From positions 1 through 35,702 of the forward strand of contig NZ_PSRR01000051.1 of the NCBI RefSeq assembly GCF_004296405.1: a stretch of DNA of 35,702 nucleotides, read 5' to 3'. A program made the position numbers and the translations under genes. Below the pieces are notes generated by a model that did no database searches, was not told where the DNA came from, and worked only from the letters and a program-made list of their open reading frames with translations. This stretch comes from Bradyrhizobium sp. Leo170. GTDB lineage: Bacteria > Pseudomonadota > Alphaproteobacteria > Rhizobiales > Xanthobacteraceae. The stretch's first letter is position 1; each line of letters starts with the position of its first letter. This document shows, in pieces, positions 1-8,812 of the stretch.

Positions 1-3
1 CCA

Positions 4-417
4 CTAGTAGATGGCCCATACTCCCGGTGTGACCAGTTCCAGCAGGTGATTGTCCGGATCGCGGAAGTAGATGCTCTTGCCGCCGCGCGGCCAATCGGTC
101 CTGCCTTCGATCGCAACATCGTGCTCGCCGAGCCGCTTTTCCCAGGCCGGCAGTTCGTCCGCGGCGATGGCAAAGGCCGCATGGATCGGGCCGTTGCCGT
201 TGTGCGGCGGAATGGTGCCGCCCGGCAGATGAACCGTCTCGAGCGTGGCGCCGCGACGAAACAGCAGCAGCACATTGCGGCCTCCTATGTCGAAGGCCAT
301 AAACCGCGAATCGCTCGTCAGCGGCTCAAGGCCAAGCACATCGGTGTAGAACGCGCGGGCGCGGTCGAGGTCATCGACATAGAGTGCGGTCTCGATGACA
401 CCGGATAGCTTCGGCAA
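4..417 (-). CDS. VOC-fold (glyoxalase/bleomycin-resistance type) protein
   Basis: A 137-residue single-domain protein of the vicinal oxygen chelate fold. It opens with the typical beta strand and helix (ALYVDDLDRARAFYTDVLGL), has a central GPIHAAFAI strand carrying a candidate metal-binding His, and ends with the family signature YFRDPDNHLLELVTPG, whose Glu is a usual metal ligand. Relatives include glyoxalase I, fosfomycin-resistance proteins and extradiol dioxygenases, so the reaction cannot be named. The start is a TTG seven bases after the stop of the DUF59 gene, and a GTGAGGG ribosome-binding site overlaps that stop. It therefore looks like the last visible gene of the suf transcript and translationally linked to it. 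Its link to iron-sulfur assembly is unknown; a metal-dependent role or plain operon hitch-hiking are both possible. The stop lies at the window edge but the gene is complete. Confidence 0.8.
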   Translation of the reverse strand: MPKLSGVIETALYVDDLDRARAFYTDVLGLEPLTSDSRFMAFDIGGRNVLLLFRRGATLETVHLPGGTIPPHNGNGPIHAAFAIAADELPAWEKRLGEHDVAIEGRTDWPRGGKSIYFRDPDNHLLELVTPGVWAIY

Positions 418-423
418 TGACCC

Positions 424-798
424 TCACCACATGTTGAGCACGAGACGGGCCTCGTCGCTCATCCGATCCGGCGTCCACGCCGGCTCCCAGACCAGGTTGA
501 CGTTGACGACGCCGATGCCGGGAACACTGGCCAGCGCATTCTCCACCATGGTTGGCAATTCGCCGGCCGCCGGGCAGTTCGGCGTGGTCAGCGTCATCAA
601 GACGTCGACGCTGCGGTCGTCCTTGAGATCGACCTTGTAGATCAATCCGAGCTCATAGATGTCGGCCGGGATTTCCGGGTCGAACACCGTCTTCAACGCG
701 GCCACGATCTCCTGGCTGAGACGCTCGGTCTCTTCCGGCGGCAAGGCGGAGCTCGTCTCCACATGGGCGGTTTTGACGTCGTCGGCTGTCTCGGTCAT
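424..798 (-). CDS. sufT: SUF-associated Fe-S assembly protein, DUF59/MIP18 family (SufT-like)
   Basis: A 124-residue DUF59 protein of the kind found at the end of suf operons and annotated as a SUF system Fe-S cluster assembly protein. An Ala/Glu-rich N-terminus of about 25 residues leads into the core. Visible motifs are DPEIPADIYELGLIY and TTPNCPAAGELP, which contains the conserved Cys, and a C-terminal W-P-W region. Relatives (bacterial SufT, PaaD, eukaryotic MIP18) act in maturation or delivery of Fe-S clusters to target enzymes rather than in cluster synthesis. The start codon overlaps the sufS stop by four bases (ATGA), a sign of translational coupling. The family call is firm; the name sufT is by family analogy. 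Confidence 0.87.
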   Translation of the reverse strand: MTETADDVKTAHVETSSALPPEETERLSQEIVAALKTVFDPEIPADIYELGLIYKVDLKDDRSVDVLMTLTTPNCPAAGELPTMVENALASVPGIGVVNVNLVWEPAWTPDRMSDEARLVLNMW

Positions 799-2042
799 GC
801 GAACAATTCCCCGGCCTTGATCAAGGCTTGCGCCAGATGGTCGACCTCTTCCCTCGTATTATACATGCCGAACGAGGCCCGGCACGTGGCTGTGACATTG
901 AACCGCTCTAAGAGCGGCATCACGCAATGGGTGCCGGCGCGCACCGCAATGCCTTGGCGATCGATCACGGTCGCGACATCATGGGGGTGGGCGCCCTTCA
1001 TCTCGAAGGAGATCACCGGCCCCTTCTCCCGGGCGGTGCCGATCAGCCGCAGCGAATTGATCTCGCGCAGGCGCTCCTGGGCGTAGGTGAGCAGGTCGTG
1101 CTCATGGGCGGCGATGCGCTCCTTGCCGATCGAATTGACGTAGTCGATCGCAGCGCCGAGCCCGATCGCCTGGACGATCGGCGGGGTTCCGGCCTCGAAT
1201 TTGTGCGGCGGGTCGCCATAGGTGACCCAGTCCTTCGCAACCTCGCGGATCATCTCGCCGCCGCCGTTATACGGCCGCATCGCGACCAAGTGCTCATGCT
1301 TGGCATGGAGCACGCCGATGCCGGTCGGGCCGTAAACCTTGTGGCCGGTGAAGGCGTAGAAATCGCAGTCGAGGTCCTGGACGTCGATCGGCAGATGCAC
1401 GGCCCCCTGCGCGCCGTCGACCAGCACGGGAATGCCGCGCGCATGCGCGATCCTGACGACCTCCTTGACCGGAACCAGCGTTCCGAGCGCGTTCGACATC
1501 TGCGTGATCGCCACCAGCTTGGTGCGCGGCGAGAGGAGCTTCTCGAATTCCTCGATCAGGAAATTGCCGTCGTCGTCGACCGGCGCCCATTTGATGACAG
1601 CGCCATACCGCTCCCGCAGGAAATGCCAGGGCACGATGTTGGAATGGTGCTCCATGATCGAGAGCACGATCTCGTCGCCCTGCCCGATATTGGGCTCGCC
1701 CCATGACGAGGCGACCAGGTTGATCGCCTCGGTGACGTTGCGGGTGAAGATGATCTCTTCGCTGCGCCGCGCGTTGACGAACTTCGCCACTTTGGTGCGG
1801 GCGCCTTCGTAAGCCTCGGTCGCGGCATTGGCGAGGTAGTGCAGGCCGCGATGCACATTGGCGTATTCGGTCTTGTAGGCCTCGGCCATACGGTCGAGCA
1901 CCGCGTTCGGTTTCTGCGCGGAGGCCGCGTTGTCGAGATAGACCAGCGGCTTGCCGTAGACCTTAAGCGCCAGCGCCGGAAAATCCTCGCGCACCCGCGC
2001 GATGTCGTAAGCGCCATTGGCGACCGCCGGATGCGTACTCAT
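795..2042 (-). CDS. sufS: SufS, type II (group II) cysteine desulfurase
   Basis: A PLP-dependent aminotransferase-fold enzyme of 415 residues that removes sulfur from L-cysteine as a persulfide for the SufBCD scaffold. The PLP lysine is K235 in the motif TGHKVYGPTG. The catalytic cysteine is C373 in RAGTHCVMP, the short-loop form typical of SufS rather than IscS. LVDGAQGAVH around residue 208 is the PLP-ring Asp/Gln region. Length matches the family (about 405-415). The start overlaps the sufD stop by four bases and its own stop overlaps the DUF59 start, so the three genes are coupled. SufS normally needs a sulfur acceptor such as SufE or SufU; neither is present in this window. Confidence 0.95.
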   Translation of the reverse strand: MSTHPAVANGAYDIARVREDFPALALKVYGKPLVYLDNAASAQKPNAVLDRMAEAYKTEYANVHRGLHYLANAATEAYEGARTKVAKFVNARRSEEIIFTRNVTEAINLVASSWGEPNIGQGDEIVLSIMEHHSNIVPWHFLRERYGAVIKWAPVDDDGNFLIEEFEKLLSPRTKLVAITQMSNALGTLVPVKEVVRIAHARGIPVLVDGAQGAVHLPIDVQDLDCDFYAFTGHKVYGPTGIGVLHAKHEHLVAMRPYNGGGEMIREVAKDWVTYGDPPHKFEAGTPPIVQAIGLGAAIDYVNSIGKERIAAHEHDLLTYAQERLREINSLRLIGTAREKGPVISFEMKGAHPHDVATVIDRQGIAVRAGTHCVMPLLERFNVTATCRASFGMYNTREEVDHLAQALIKAGELFA

Positions 2043-3364
2043 CCCCGTGCCTCCAGCCAGCGCTGTGCCGCCGCGATCACATGCTCTCGCAGCGAATCGT
2101 TCGCGATCGATTCGATGGCCTCGCCGACGAAGGCCTGGATCAGGAGCGCCTGCGCTTCCTTCTCGGGAAGACCGCGCGCACGCAGATAGAACAACAGGCT
2201 TTCGTCCAGCGCGCCGGTGGTCGCGCCATGGCCGCAGGTGACGTCGTCGGCAAAAATCTCGAGTTCCGGCTTGTTGTCGGCCTCGGCCTCGTCGGAGAGC
2301 AGGAGCGCCCGCGTCATCATCTTGGCGTCGGTCTTCTGCGCGTCCGGACGGACGACGATGCGGCCCTGGAACACCGAGTGGGCGCGGTCGTCGATCACGG
2401 CGCGGAACACCTCGCGGCTGGCGCAGTGCGGCACCGCGTGATCCATGAACATCGTGGTGTCGGCATGCTGCCGACCCTTGATCAGATTGACGCCGTTGGT
2501 GTCGACCCGCGCGCCCTCGCCCGCAAAGACGATGGTCGGCTGATAGCGGCTGACACCAGCGCCCGAGACCATGCCAAAGGTGTTGAGCTGCGCATGCGCG
2601 CCGAGCGTCACCGCGGCAGAAGCAATGTTGAAGGCCTCTAACCCGTCTTCGATCAGGCGGAGATGATCGAGCCGCGCATTGTCGCCGAGCGAAACGATCA
2701 GGGAGTCGTAGGTCTGATACGCCTTTGCACCTTCGGTGGCGACGAAGCTTTCCACCAGCGTCGCACTCACATCGCGGCCCAGCCGGAGCAGCGAACGCGT
2801 GAACATCGCAGCCGGTGCGCCCACGCTTGCGACATGGACCACGTGCAGCGGCTGCTCCAACACGGTGCCGTTGGCAATTTCGATCACGACGCCGTCGGTC
2901 GCCATCGCCGTGTTCAGCGCGATCATGGGATTGGAGTTATCTGATGCCAGCAACTCGCCCTGTAGCGGGCCGTCCCCCGCCTCCAGCACCTCGCGCAGCG
3001 TGCGGACCGAAAGGCCCTTCTCGCCCTTGCCGAGATCGGAAAGCTTTGGCGCGAACACGCCATCGACCAGCACGGGCCGCCGCGTGCCTTCGATCGTATG
3101 CAGCTTGAGCGCGGCTTCCGCGCGCGACAGAGCCGCCGCATCGGGTGCAGCCGCCAGCGGCAACACCTCGCGCATCAACGCGCGCAGGTCGGTATATTTC
3201 CAGTCCTCGATCCGGCGGTGCGGAAGGCCCGCGCCCTCAAAGGCCTCAAAGGCCTGCCGCCTTTGCTCAGCGACCTTGCCGGAGCCAGGCAACCGCTCGC
3301 GCGCGAGCGCAAAACTGGTGCTCACCGCGCGCCCGGTATCGGTTTTTGCCAACACGACGTTCAT
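2039..3364 (-). CDS. sufD: SufD, Fe-S cluster scaffold subunit
   Basis: A 441-residue SufB/SufD-family protein. SufD pairs with SufB and the SufC ATPase in the SufBC2D complex and is needed for iron acquisition into the nascent cluster. The C-terminal beta-helix and helical region carries CGHGATTGALDESLLFYL, with the conserved His (about residue 379) equivalent to the functionally important His of E. coli SufD. The N-terminal helical part includes PHRRIEDWKYTDLR, a typical SufD motif. An ATG at 3364 preceded by GGAA was chosen; a GTG one codon upstream is also possible. It follows sufC by 18 bases and overlaps sufS by four. Confidence 0.94.
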   Translation of the reverse strand: MNVVLAKTDTGRAVSTSFALARERLPGSGKVAEQRRQAFEAFEGAGLPHRRIEDWKYTDLRALMREVLPLAAAPDAAALSRAEAALKLHTIEGTRRPVLVDGVFAPKLSDLGKGEKGLSVRTLREVLEAGDGPLQGELLASDNSNPMIALNTAMATDGVVIEIANGTVLEQPLHVVHVASVGAPAAMFTRSLLRLGRDVSATLVESFVATEGAKAYQTYDSLIVSLGDNARLDHLRLIEDGLEAFNIASAAVTLGAHAQLNTFGMVSGAGVSRYQPTIVFAGEGARVDTNGVNLIKGRQHADTTMFMDHAVPHCASREVFRAVIDDRAHSVFQGRIVVRPDAQKTDAKMMTRALLLSDEAEADNKPELEIFADDVTCGHGATTGALDESLLFYLRARGLPEKEAQALLIQAFVGEAIESIANDSLREHVIAAAQRWLEARG

Positions 3365-3382
3365 CACGAATTCCGTTCAGGC

Positions 3383-4132
<750 letters not shown>

Positions 4133-4192
4133 TACAGTTTTCCTAGATGTCACCCCGAGGCGCCGGTACGGCAGGCCCGCCAGGGATGAGGA

Positions 4193-5689
4193 TTATCCAA
4201 CCGAACCTTCGAGAGAGATCGAGATCAGCTTCTGCGCCTCAACCGCGAACTCCATCGGGAGCTGTTGCAGCACGTCCTTGACGAAGCCGTTGACCACGAG
4301 GCCGACGGCTTCCTCCTGGCTCAGCCCGCGCTGCACGCAGTAGAACAGCACGTCCTCGGAGATCTTCGAGGTCGTCGCCTCGTGCTCGAACGTCGCCGAC
4401 GAGTTCTTCGCCTCGACGTAAGGCACGGTGTGCGCGCCGCATTTGTCGCCGATCAGGAGCGAGTCGCAGGCGGTGTAGTTGCGCGCGCCGATGGCCTTGC
4501 GGTGCGCGGTGACGAGGCCACGATAGGTGTTCTGCGACTTGCCGGCGGCGATGCCCTTGGAGATGATCCGGCTCGAGGTGTTCTTGCCGAGATGGATCAT
4601 CTTGGTGCCGCTATCGACCTGCTGGTAACCGTTCGAGATCGCGATCGAGTAGAACTCGCCGCGCGAATTGTCGCCGCGCAGGATGCAGCTCGGATATTTC
4701 CAGGTGATGGCGGAGCCGGTCTCGACCTGGGTCCAGGAGATCTTCGAGTGGTCGCCGCGGCAATCGCCACGCTTGGTGACGAAATTGTAGATGCCGCCCT
4801 TGCCTTCCGAGTTGCCGGGATACCAGTTCTGCACCGTCGAATATTTGATCTCGGCGTCATCGAGCGCAACGAGCTCGACCACGGCGGCGTGGAGCTGATT
4901 CTCGTCGCGCTGCGGCGCAGTGCAGCCTTCAAGGTAAGAGACATACGAGCCCTTGTCGGCGATGATCAGCGTGCGCTCGAACTGGCCGGTGTTGCGCTCG
5001 TTGATGCGGAAATAGGTCGACAGTTCCATCGGGCAGCGGACGCCCGGCGGCACGTAGACGAACGAGCCGTCGGAGAACACCGCCGAGTTCAGCGTGGCGA
5101 AGAAGTTGTCCGTCGTCGGCACCACGCTGCCGAGATACTTCCTCACGAGTTCAGGATGCTCGCGGATCGCTTCCGAGATCGGCATGAAGATCACGCCGGC
5201 CTTCTTCAATTCCTTCTGGAAGGTGGTCGCAACCGACACCGAGTCGAAGACGGCGTCGACCGCGATCTTGCGCTGTTCCGACGGCTCCCCGCCCGGAGGC
5301 GGCTCGACACCCTCGAGGATCGCGACTTCCCGCAAGGGAATGCCGAGCTTCTCGTAGGTCTTGAGAATCTCCGGATCGATCTCGTCGATCGACGACAGCG
5401 TCTTCTTCGGCTTCGGCGCCGCGTAATAATAGAGGTCCTGGTAGTCGATCTTGGGATAGTTGACGCGCGCCCAGGTCGGCTCGGTCATGGTCAGCCAGCG
5501 GCGGTACGCCTCCAGGCGCCATTCCAGCATCCAGGCCGGTTCGTTCTTTTTCTCTGAGATGAAGCGGACGATATCTTCCGACAGCCCCTTGGGGGCCTTT
5601 TCGGACTCGATGAGCGTCTCGAACCCATATCGATACTGATCGACGTCGATCCGTCGGACACGGTCGACCGTCTCCTGTACAGCAGGCAT
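4193..5689 (-). CDS. sufB: SufB, Fe-S cluster scaffold subunit
   Basis: A 498-residue SufB, the subunit on which the nascent cluster is built. The C-terminal core holds [16 protein letters not shown] (C408, C417) and [13 protein letters not shown] (E437). C408 and E437 are 29 residues apart, the same spacing as the C405/E434 pair implicated in sulfur transfer and cluster assembly in E. coli SufB. The N-terminal part ([26 protein letters not shown]) is standard. The ATG has a strong GGAGGATTAA ribosome-binding site. It heads the sufBCDS block, and a putative Irr-type iron element lies about 78 bases upstream. Confidence 0.96.
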   Translation of the reverse strand: MPAVQETVDRVRRIDVDQYRYGFETLIESEKAPKGLSEDIVRFISEKKNEPAWMLEWRLEAYRRWLTMTEPTWARVNYPKIDYQDLYYYAAPKPKKTLSSIDEIDPEILKTYEKLGIPLREVAILEGVEPPPGGEPSEQRKIAVDAVFDSVSVATTFQKELKKAGVIFMPISEAIREHPELVRKYLGSVVPTTDNFFATLNSAVFSDGSFVYVPPGVRCPMELSTYFRINERNTGQFERTLIIADKGSYVSYLEGCTAPQRDENQLHAAVVELVALDDAEIKYSTVQNWYPGNSEGKGGIYNFVTKRGDCRGDHSKISWTQVETGSAITWKYPSCILRGDNSRGEFYSIAISNGYQQVDSGTKMIHLGKNTSSRIISKGIAAGKSQNTYRGLVTAHRKAIGARNYTACDSLLIGDKCGAHTVPYVEAKNSSATFEHEATTSKISEDVLFYCVQRGLSQEEAVGLVVNGFVKDVLQQLPMEFAVEAQKLISISLEGSVG

Positions 5690-5766
5690 TTAATCCTCCG
5701 CTCGCGGTTTCAAGGACCGCGGTGGATCAGTTCTAAAGAGTGGTACGGTTAGTGGACGAAAACCCG

Positions 5767-5783
5767 CTTAGAACCGTTCAAGC
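5767..5783. promoter_or_regulatory. Putative Irr-type iron-control element (ICE box)
   Basis: The 17-mer CTTAGAACCGTTCAAGC resembles the rhizobial ICE pattern as I recall it, TTTAGAA-N3-TTCTAAA: 10 of 14 fixed positions match, including the whole TTAGAA and TTC cores. It overlaps the iscS stop codon and lies upstream of sufB. A second half-site (TTTAGAA on the minus strand, 5731-5737) is closer to sufB. Irr control of suf genes is known in Rhizobiales, so the location makes sense. The consensus is from memory and binding is inferred. Confidence 0.45.
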
Positions 5784-6932
5784 TGTGTTTCGTCCCACTC
5801 TAAGTAAGGTATTGGCGAGCTTTAGCCAAGCCTTTACGGCCAAATCTATGTCTGTGGTGGATGTAGACCAGCCAAGACTAAGCCGCACTGCTCCCTGGGC
5901 GAGGTCCGGCCGGAACCCCATCGCGGCCAGCACATGTGACGGCTGGACCTTTCCGGAGGAACACGCGGAACCCGAGGATACCGCGATTCCGGCGAGGTCG
6001 AAGCCGATCACGGCTGTCTCGGCCTTCAGCCCGGGCGAGGTGAACAGCGTCGTATTGGGCAGCCGAGGCACGCCATCCGAGAATACAATAATACCATCAA
6101 CTTCCCTCAGGCCAACCTCAAGTCGGTCCCTTAGGGCCTGCAGCCGGACTGCGTCGGTCGCGAGGCCTGCCATCGCGGCCTTGGTAGCCGCGCCAAAGGC
6201 CGAGATGCCGGCAACGTTCTCCGTACCGGCGCGGCGCCCGAGCTCCTGGCCGCCGCCGCGCAGAAGCGGTTCGAGCCTCTCCACGCCCTCCACCAGAACC
6301 ATGGCCCCGACGCCCTTGGGGCCGCCGATCTTGTGCGCGGAGAGCGTCACCATATCCGCCTGCAATGAGCCGAGATCGAAGGGAATTTTCCCGAAGGCCT
6401 GGATCGCATCGACGTGAAGCAAGCCGCTGGCGGCATGAACGATCTCGGCCGCCTCCCTGACCGGCTGCAGTGCGCCGGTCTCGTTATTGGCCAGCATGAC
6501 CGACACCAATGCCGGCGGACCGTCAGCAAGCTTGCCGCGGAGATCATCGAGGTCCAGCACGCCTGACGGCGTCACCGCGACCGTTTCGATCGCCTCGGCC
6601 GCAAAGCGTCCCCCTGACAGCACCGAGGCATGCTCGATCGCCGACACCAGGAGCCGCTGGACAGCAGCACCACCGCCGCGTCGCACCCCCGGCGTCAACG
6701 CCAGCGCATTCGCTTCCGTGCCGCCAGAGGCAAACACCACATCCTGCGCCCTGCCGCCGACCGCCGCGGCAATCGCGCTTCTCGCCTCCTCGATCAGCCG
6801 CCGCGCCTGCCGCCCCTCGGCATGCACCGAGGACGGATTGCCGCACAGCTCCCACGCGGCAGCCATCGCCGCCTTCGCCTCGGGGCGAATCGGCGTGGTC
6901 GCATTCCAGTCGAGATAGACGCGGTCCGCCAT
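5778..6932 (-). CDS. iscS: IscS/NifS-type (group I) cysteine desulfurase
   Basis: A 384-residue PLP enzyme that makes persulfide sulfur from cysteine. The opening VYLDWNATTPIRPEA is the classic NifS/IscS start. The PLP lysine is K201 in SAHKIGGPKG, and the catalytic cysteine C324 sits in the mobile-loop motif SSGSACSSG, which marks group I enzymes and distinguishes it from SufS downstream. It is the first gene of the minus-strand suf cluster, 88 bases before sufB. The region before its ATG has no clear Shine-Dalgarno but has an AT-rich GGTATTATATTAC stretch that could hold a -10 element. Having both an IscS-type and a SufS-type desulfurase in one cluster suggests partly different sulfur acceptors. 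The iscS/nifS naming is by type, not by proven role. Confidence 0.93.
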   Translation of the reverse strand: MADRVYLDWNATTPIRPEAKAAMAAAWELCGNPSSVHAEGRQARRLIEEARSAIAAAVGGRAQDVVFASGGTEANALALTPGVRRGGGAAVQRLLVSAIEHASVLSGGRFAAEAIETVAVTPSGVLDLDDLRGKLADGPPALVSVMLANNETGALQPVREAAEIVHAASGLLHVDAIQAFGKIPFDLGSLQADMVTLSAHKIGGPKGVGAMVLVEGVERLEPLLRGGGQELGRRAGTENVAGISAFGAATKAAMAGLATDAVRLQALRDRLEVGLREVDGIIVFSDGVPRLPNTTLFTSPGLKAETAVIGFDLAGIAVSSGSACSSGKVQPSHVLAAMGFRPDLAQGAVRLSLGWSTSTTDIDLAVKAWLKLANTLLRVGRNTA

Positions 6933-7079
6933 GGAGTAATATAATACCTTAGCACTTCTTGCGGGTTCTAGCCGGCAATCTTCGCTCGAATCCTGCCGGC
7001 GTTATGCCAGTTGGTGATCGCAGCACCGCCCGCAATCACCAGCTAACGCATTGAACACGCTTGGCGTTGTTCAAGATGC

Positions 7080-7109
7080 TTGCTTTTTGCCCCTCGCCTC
7101 ATGCTAGAA
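7080..7109 (+). promoter_or_regulatory. Possible promoter of the alpha/beta hydrolase gene
   Basis: TTGCTT (7080-7085) and CTAGAA (7104-7109) are separated by 18 bases, a fair match to the TTG-rich -35 and relaxed -10 seen in alphaproteobacteria. It would give a leader of about 170 bases containing the stem-loop at 7135-7171. Weak evidence. Confidence 0.3.
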
Positions 7110-7134
7110 CGCGCGGGCCTCAAAAACCAACCGA

Positions 7135-7171
7135 GGCGTCGTTCGTTCGCGGGAAGCCGCCTGACGACGCC
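7135..7171 (+). other. Nested stem-loop in the hydrolase leader
   Basis: GGCGTCGT (7135-7142) pairs perfectly with ACGACGCC (7164-7171). Inside it, GCGG (7149-7152) pairs with CCGC (7157-7160) around a GAAG loop. No T-tract follows, so it is not an ordinary terminator. It could be a structured 5' leader or chance in GC-rich DNA. Confidence 0.35.
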
Positions 7172-7285
7172 GTTCACGGTAAATCCAGCCACTTTATCTG
7201 CCGGGGGCCGATGAAGTCAGCACAACTCGGTTGATTGCTCAGCGCCAACCAAGGGTCAAGCGTAGGATCACTCAAGGGATCACTG

Positions 7286-7933
7286 ATGCCTGAAGTTATT
7301 TTCAACGGCCCGGCGGGCCGTCTCGAAGGCCGCTACCACCCGGCCAAGCAGAAGAACGCGCCGATCGCCATGATCCTGCATCCGCACCCGCAGTTTCACG
7401 GCACGATGAATCACCAGATCGTCTACCAGTGCTACTATGCCTTCGCGCATCGCGGCTTCTCGGTGCTGCGCTTCAACTTCCGCGGGGTCGGCCGCAGCCA
7501 GGGCTCGTTCGACCACGGCACCGGCGAATTGTCGGATGCAGCCTCCGCGCTCGACTGGGCGCAGAGCATCAATCCCGAGGCGCGCGCCTGCTGGGTCGCG
7601 GGCTTTTCGTTCGGCGCCTGGATCGGCATGCAGCTTCTGATGCGCCGGCCCGAGGTCGAGGGATTCATCTCGATCGCGCCGCCGGCCAATCTCTATGACT
7701 TCTCGTTCCTGGCGCCCTGCCCTTCCTCCGGACTGATCGTGCATGGCGACAAGGACGCCGTGGTGCCGCCCAAGGACGTCAACACGCTGGTCGAGAAATT
7801 GAAGACGCAGAAGGGCATCGTGATCGATCAGCAGATCATCCCCGGCGCCAACCATTTCTTCGACGGCAAGCTTGAGCCATTGATGGAAACGGTCACCGGC
7901 TATCTCGACATGCGTCTCGCCAACGTGCGCTGA
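7286..7933 (+). CDS. Alpha/beta hydrolase, COG2945-type
   Basis: A 215-residue small alpha/beta hydrolase without lid domain, similar in style to the conserved proteobacterial hydrolases of COG2945. The nucleophile is S108 in GFSFGAW, the acid is likely an Asp in VHGDKDAVVP (around 155-157), and the base is H190 in GANHFFDGKL. MILHPHPQFHGTM (29-41) is a conserved oxyanion-side motif of the group. ATG 7286 with an upstream AAGGGA site was chosen over a longer in-frame start at 7235. No signal peptide, so probably cytoplasmic. The natural substrate is unknown. It is monocistronic, transcribed away from iscS and facing the GST gene. Confidence 0.88.
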   Translation: MPEVIFNGPAGRLEGRYHPAKQKNAPIAMILHPHPQFHGTMNHQIVYQCYYAFAHRGFSVLRFNFRGVGRSQGSFDHGTGELSDAASALDWAQSINPEARACWVAGFSFGAWIGMQLLMRRPEVEGFISIAPPANLYDFSFLAPCPSSGLIVHGDKDAVVPPKDVNTLVEKLKTQKGIVIDQQIIPGANHFFDGKLEPLMETVTGYLDMRLANVR

Positions 7934-7944
7934 CGCCGCGATCC

Positions 7945-8034
7945 CGTAGCCCGGGTGGAGCGAAGCGCAACCCGGGACAACTGCATCCGCGTCACGAGCG
8001 GCCCCGGATTGCGCTCCGCTCCATCCTAGCTACG
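7945..8034. repeat. Imperfect inverted repeat, REP-like intergenic element
   Basis: The left arm 7945-7976 (CGTAGCCCGGGTGGAGCGAA and on) is the near reverse complement of the right arm 8002-8034, with a 25-base loop. GTAGCCCGGGTGGAGCGAAG-type palindromes recur between genes in Bradyrhizobium-like genomes (from memory). It lies between two convergent genes, where it could end transcription from both sides. Confidence 0.65.
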
Positions 8035-8046
8035 AAGACGGCCGCG

Positions 8047-8724
8047 TTACGCCGCAAGCTTCAACAAATGCGCGTCATGCTGCTTGAGGAAGGCGCGCAG
8101 CAATTGCGGATAGTCGGCGCCAACCGCGGCCTTCACGCTCGGGCGTTTCGCCAACTCCGCGCGCCACTTCCGAGCCTTCGGCATGTCCTTGAACACCGCA
8201 AGGTCGATGAATTCGTCGAACACGTCGAAATAGCGGAAGATCGGCGCGAACACCGCATCCACCAGGCTGAATTCCTCGCCTGCAAAGTACGGACCCGCGC
8301 CGAGCGCCGCCTCGATGCGGGCGAATTTGGTGGTGACCGCCTCCCGCTTGGCCTCGAAGGTCGCGGCATCCTTGGCAGTCTCGAGGCCCCAGAGATCGCT
8401 CAAAATCGCCGAGCCGAATTCCATCCAGGCTCGATGTTCGGCGCGCGCAAGCGGGTTCTGCGGGTGCAGCTTGGCGCCAGGTTGCGTCTCCTCGATGTAT
8501 TCGCAGATCACGTTGCTCTCGAACAGCGCCACCTCGCCCTTTTCGGTCGCAACCGTCAGTACCGGCACCTTACCAAGCGGCGATATCTTCAGAAACCAGT
8601 CCGGCTTGTTAGCGAGATCGATATCGATCCGTTCGAAGGCGACGCCCTTCTCTGCGAGAGCGATCACCGCGCGCTGCACATAGGGACAGAGCTTGTGGCT
8701 GATCAGTTTCAACGCAGCGGCCAT
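8047..8724 (-). CDS. Glutathione S-transferase
   Basis: A 225-residue two-domain GST. The thioredoxin-like N-domain has LISHKLCPYVQRA with a CPY active-site start (C13), which suggests a Cys-type or omega/zeta-like chemistry rather than Tyr/Ser GSTs. LGKVPVLTV holds the cis-Pro loop and ALFESNVICEYIEE the glutathione-binding ES pair. The C-domain is helical (YFAGEEFSLVDAVFAPIFRYF). The ATG at 8724 follows GAGGAG; the open frame continues 11 codons upstream without better signals and into the operator region. It likely serves detoxification or thiol chemistry; the substrate is unknown. Regulation is probably strong, given three operator-like repeats directly upstream. Confidence 0.9.
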   Translation of the reverse strand: MAAALKLISHKLCPYVQRAVIALAEKGVAFERIDIDLANKPDWFLKISPLGKVPVLTVATEKGEVALFESNVICEYIEETQPGAKLHPQNPLARAEHRAWMEFGSAILSDLWGLETAKDAATFEAKREAVTTKFARIEAALGAGPYFAGEEFSLVDAVFAPIFRYFDVFDEFIDLAVFKDMPKARKWRAELAKRPSVKAAVGADYPQLLRAFLKQHDAHLLKLAA

Positions 8725-8745
8725 GGCGCACTCCTCGCTAGTTTC

Positions 8746-8805
8746 ATGCACTCGCATGCATCTAAATGCATTTGCATAAAACAGTCAAGAAGGATGCAAT
8801 TGCAT
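8746..8805. promoter_or_regulatory. Three-site operator-like array upstream of the GST gene
   Basis: Three copies of ATGCA-NN-TGCAT occur: 8746-8757 (ATGCACTCGCAT, one mismatch), 8766-8777 (ATGCATTTGCAT, perfect) and 8794-8805 (ATGCAATTGCAT, perfect). The last sits in a perfect 14-base palindrome, GATGCAATTGCATC (8793-8806). The copies start 20 and 28 bases apart and fill the gap between the GST start and the anmK stop. This layout fits a dimeric repressor of the MarR or similar type; no regulator gene is adjacent. Confidence 0.6.
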
Positions 8806-8812
8806 CTACCCT

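Larger units (their letters stand above)
6933..7285. other. Divergent intergenic region iscS / alpha-beta hydrolase
   Basis: 353 bases without a convincing gene. It holds the iscS start region at its left end, an imperfect hairpin around 7012-7041 (GGTGAT paired with ATCACC), a possible plus-strand promoter at 7080-7109 and a nested stem-loop at 7135-7171. A 37-codon frame from 7101 has no ribosome-binding site and was not accepted. Confidence 0.6.

Noticed and set aside
4265..5557. 430-codon plus-strand frame opposite sufB
   Set aside because: Antisense of sufB with shadow-type composition.
7101..7214. 37-codon plus-strand frame in the iscS/hydrolase gap
   Set aside because: No ribosome-binding site; spans the stem-loop and has Arg-rich random composition.
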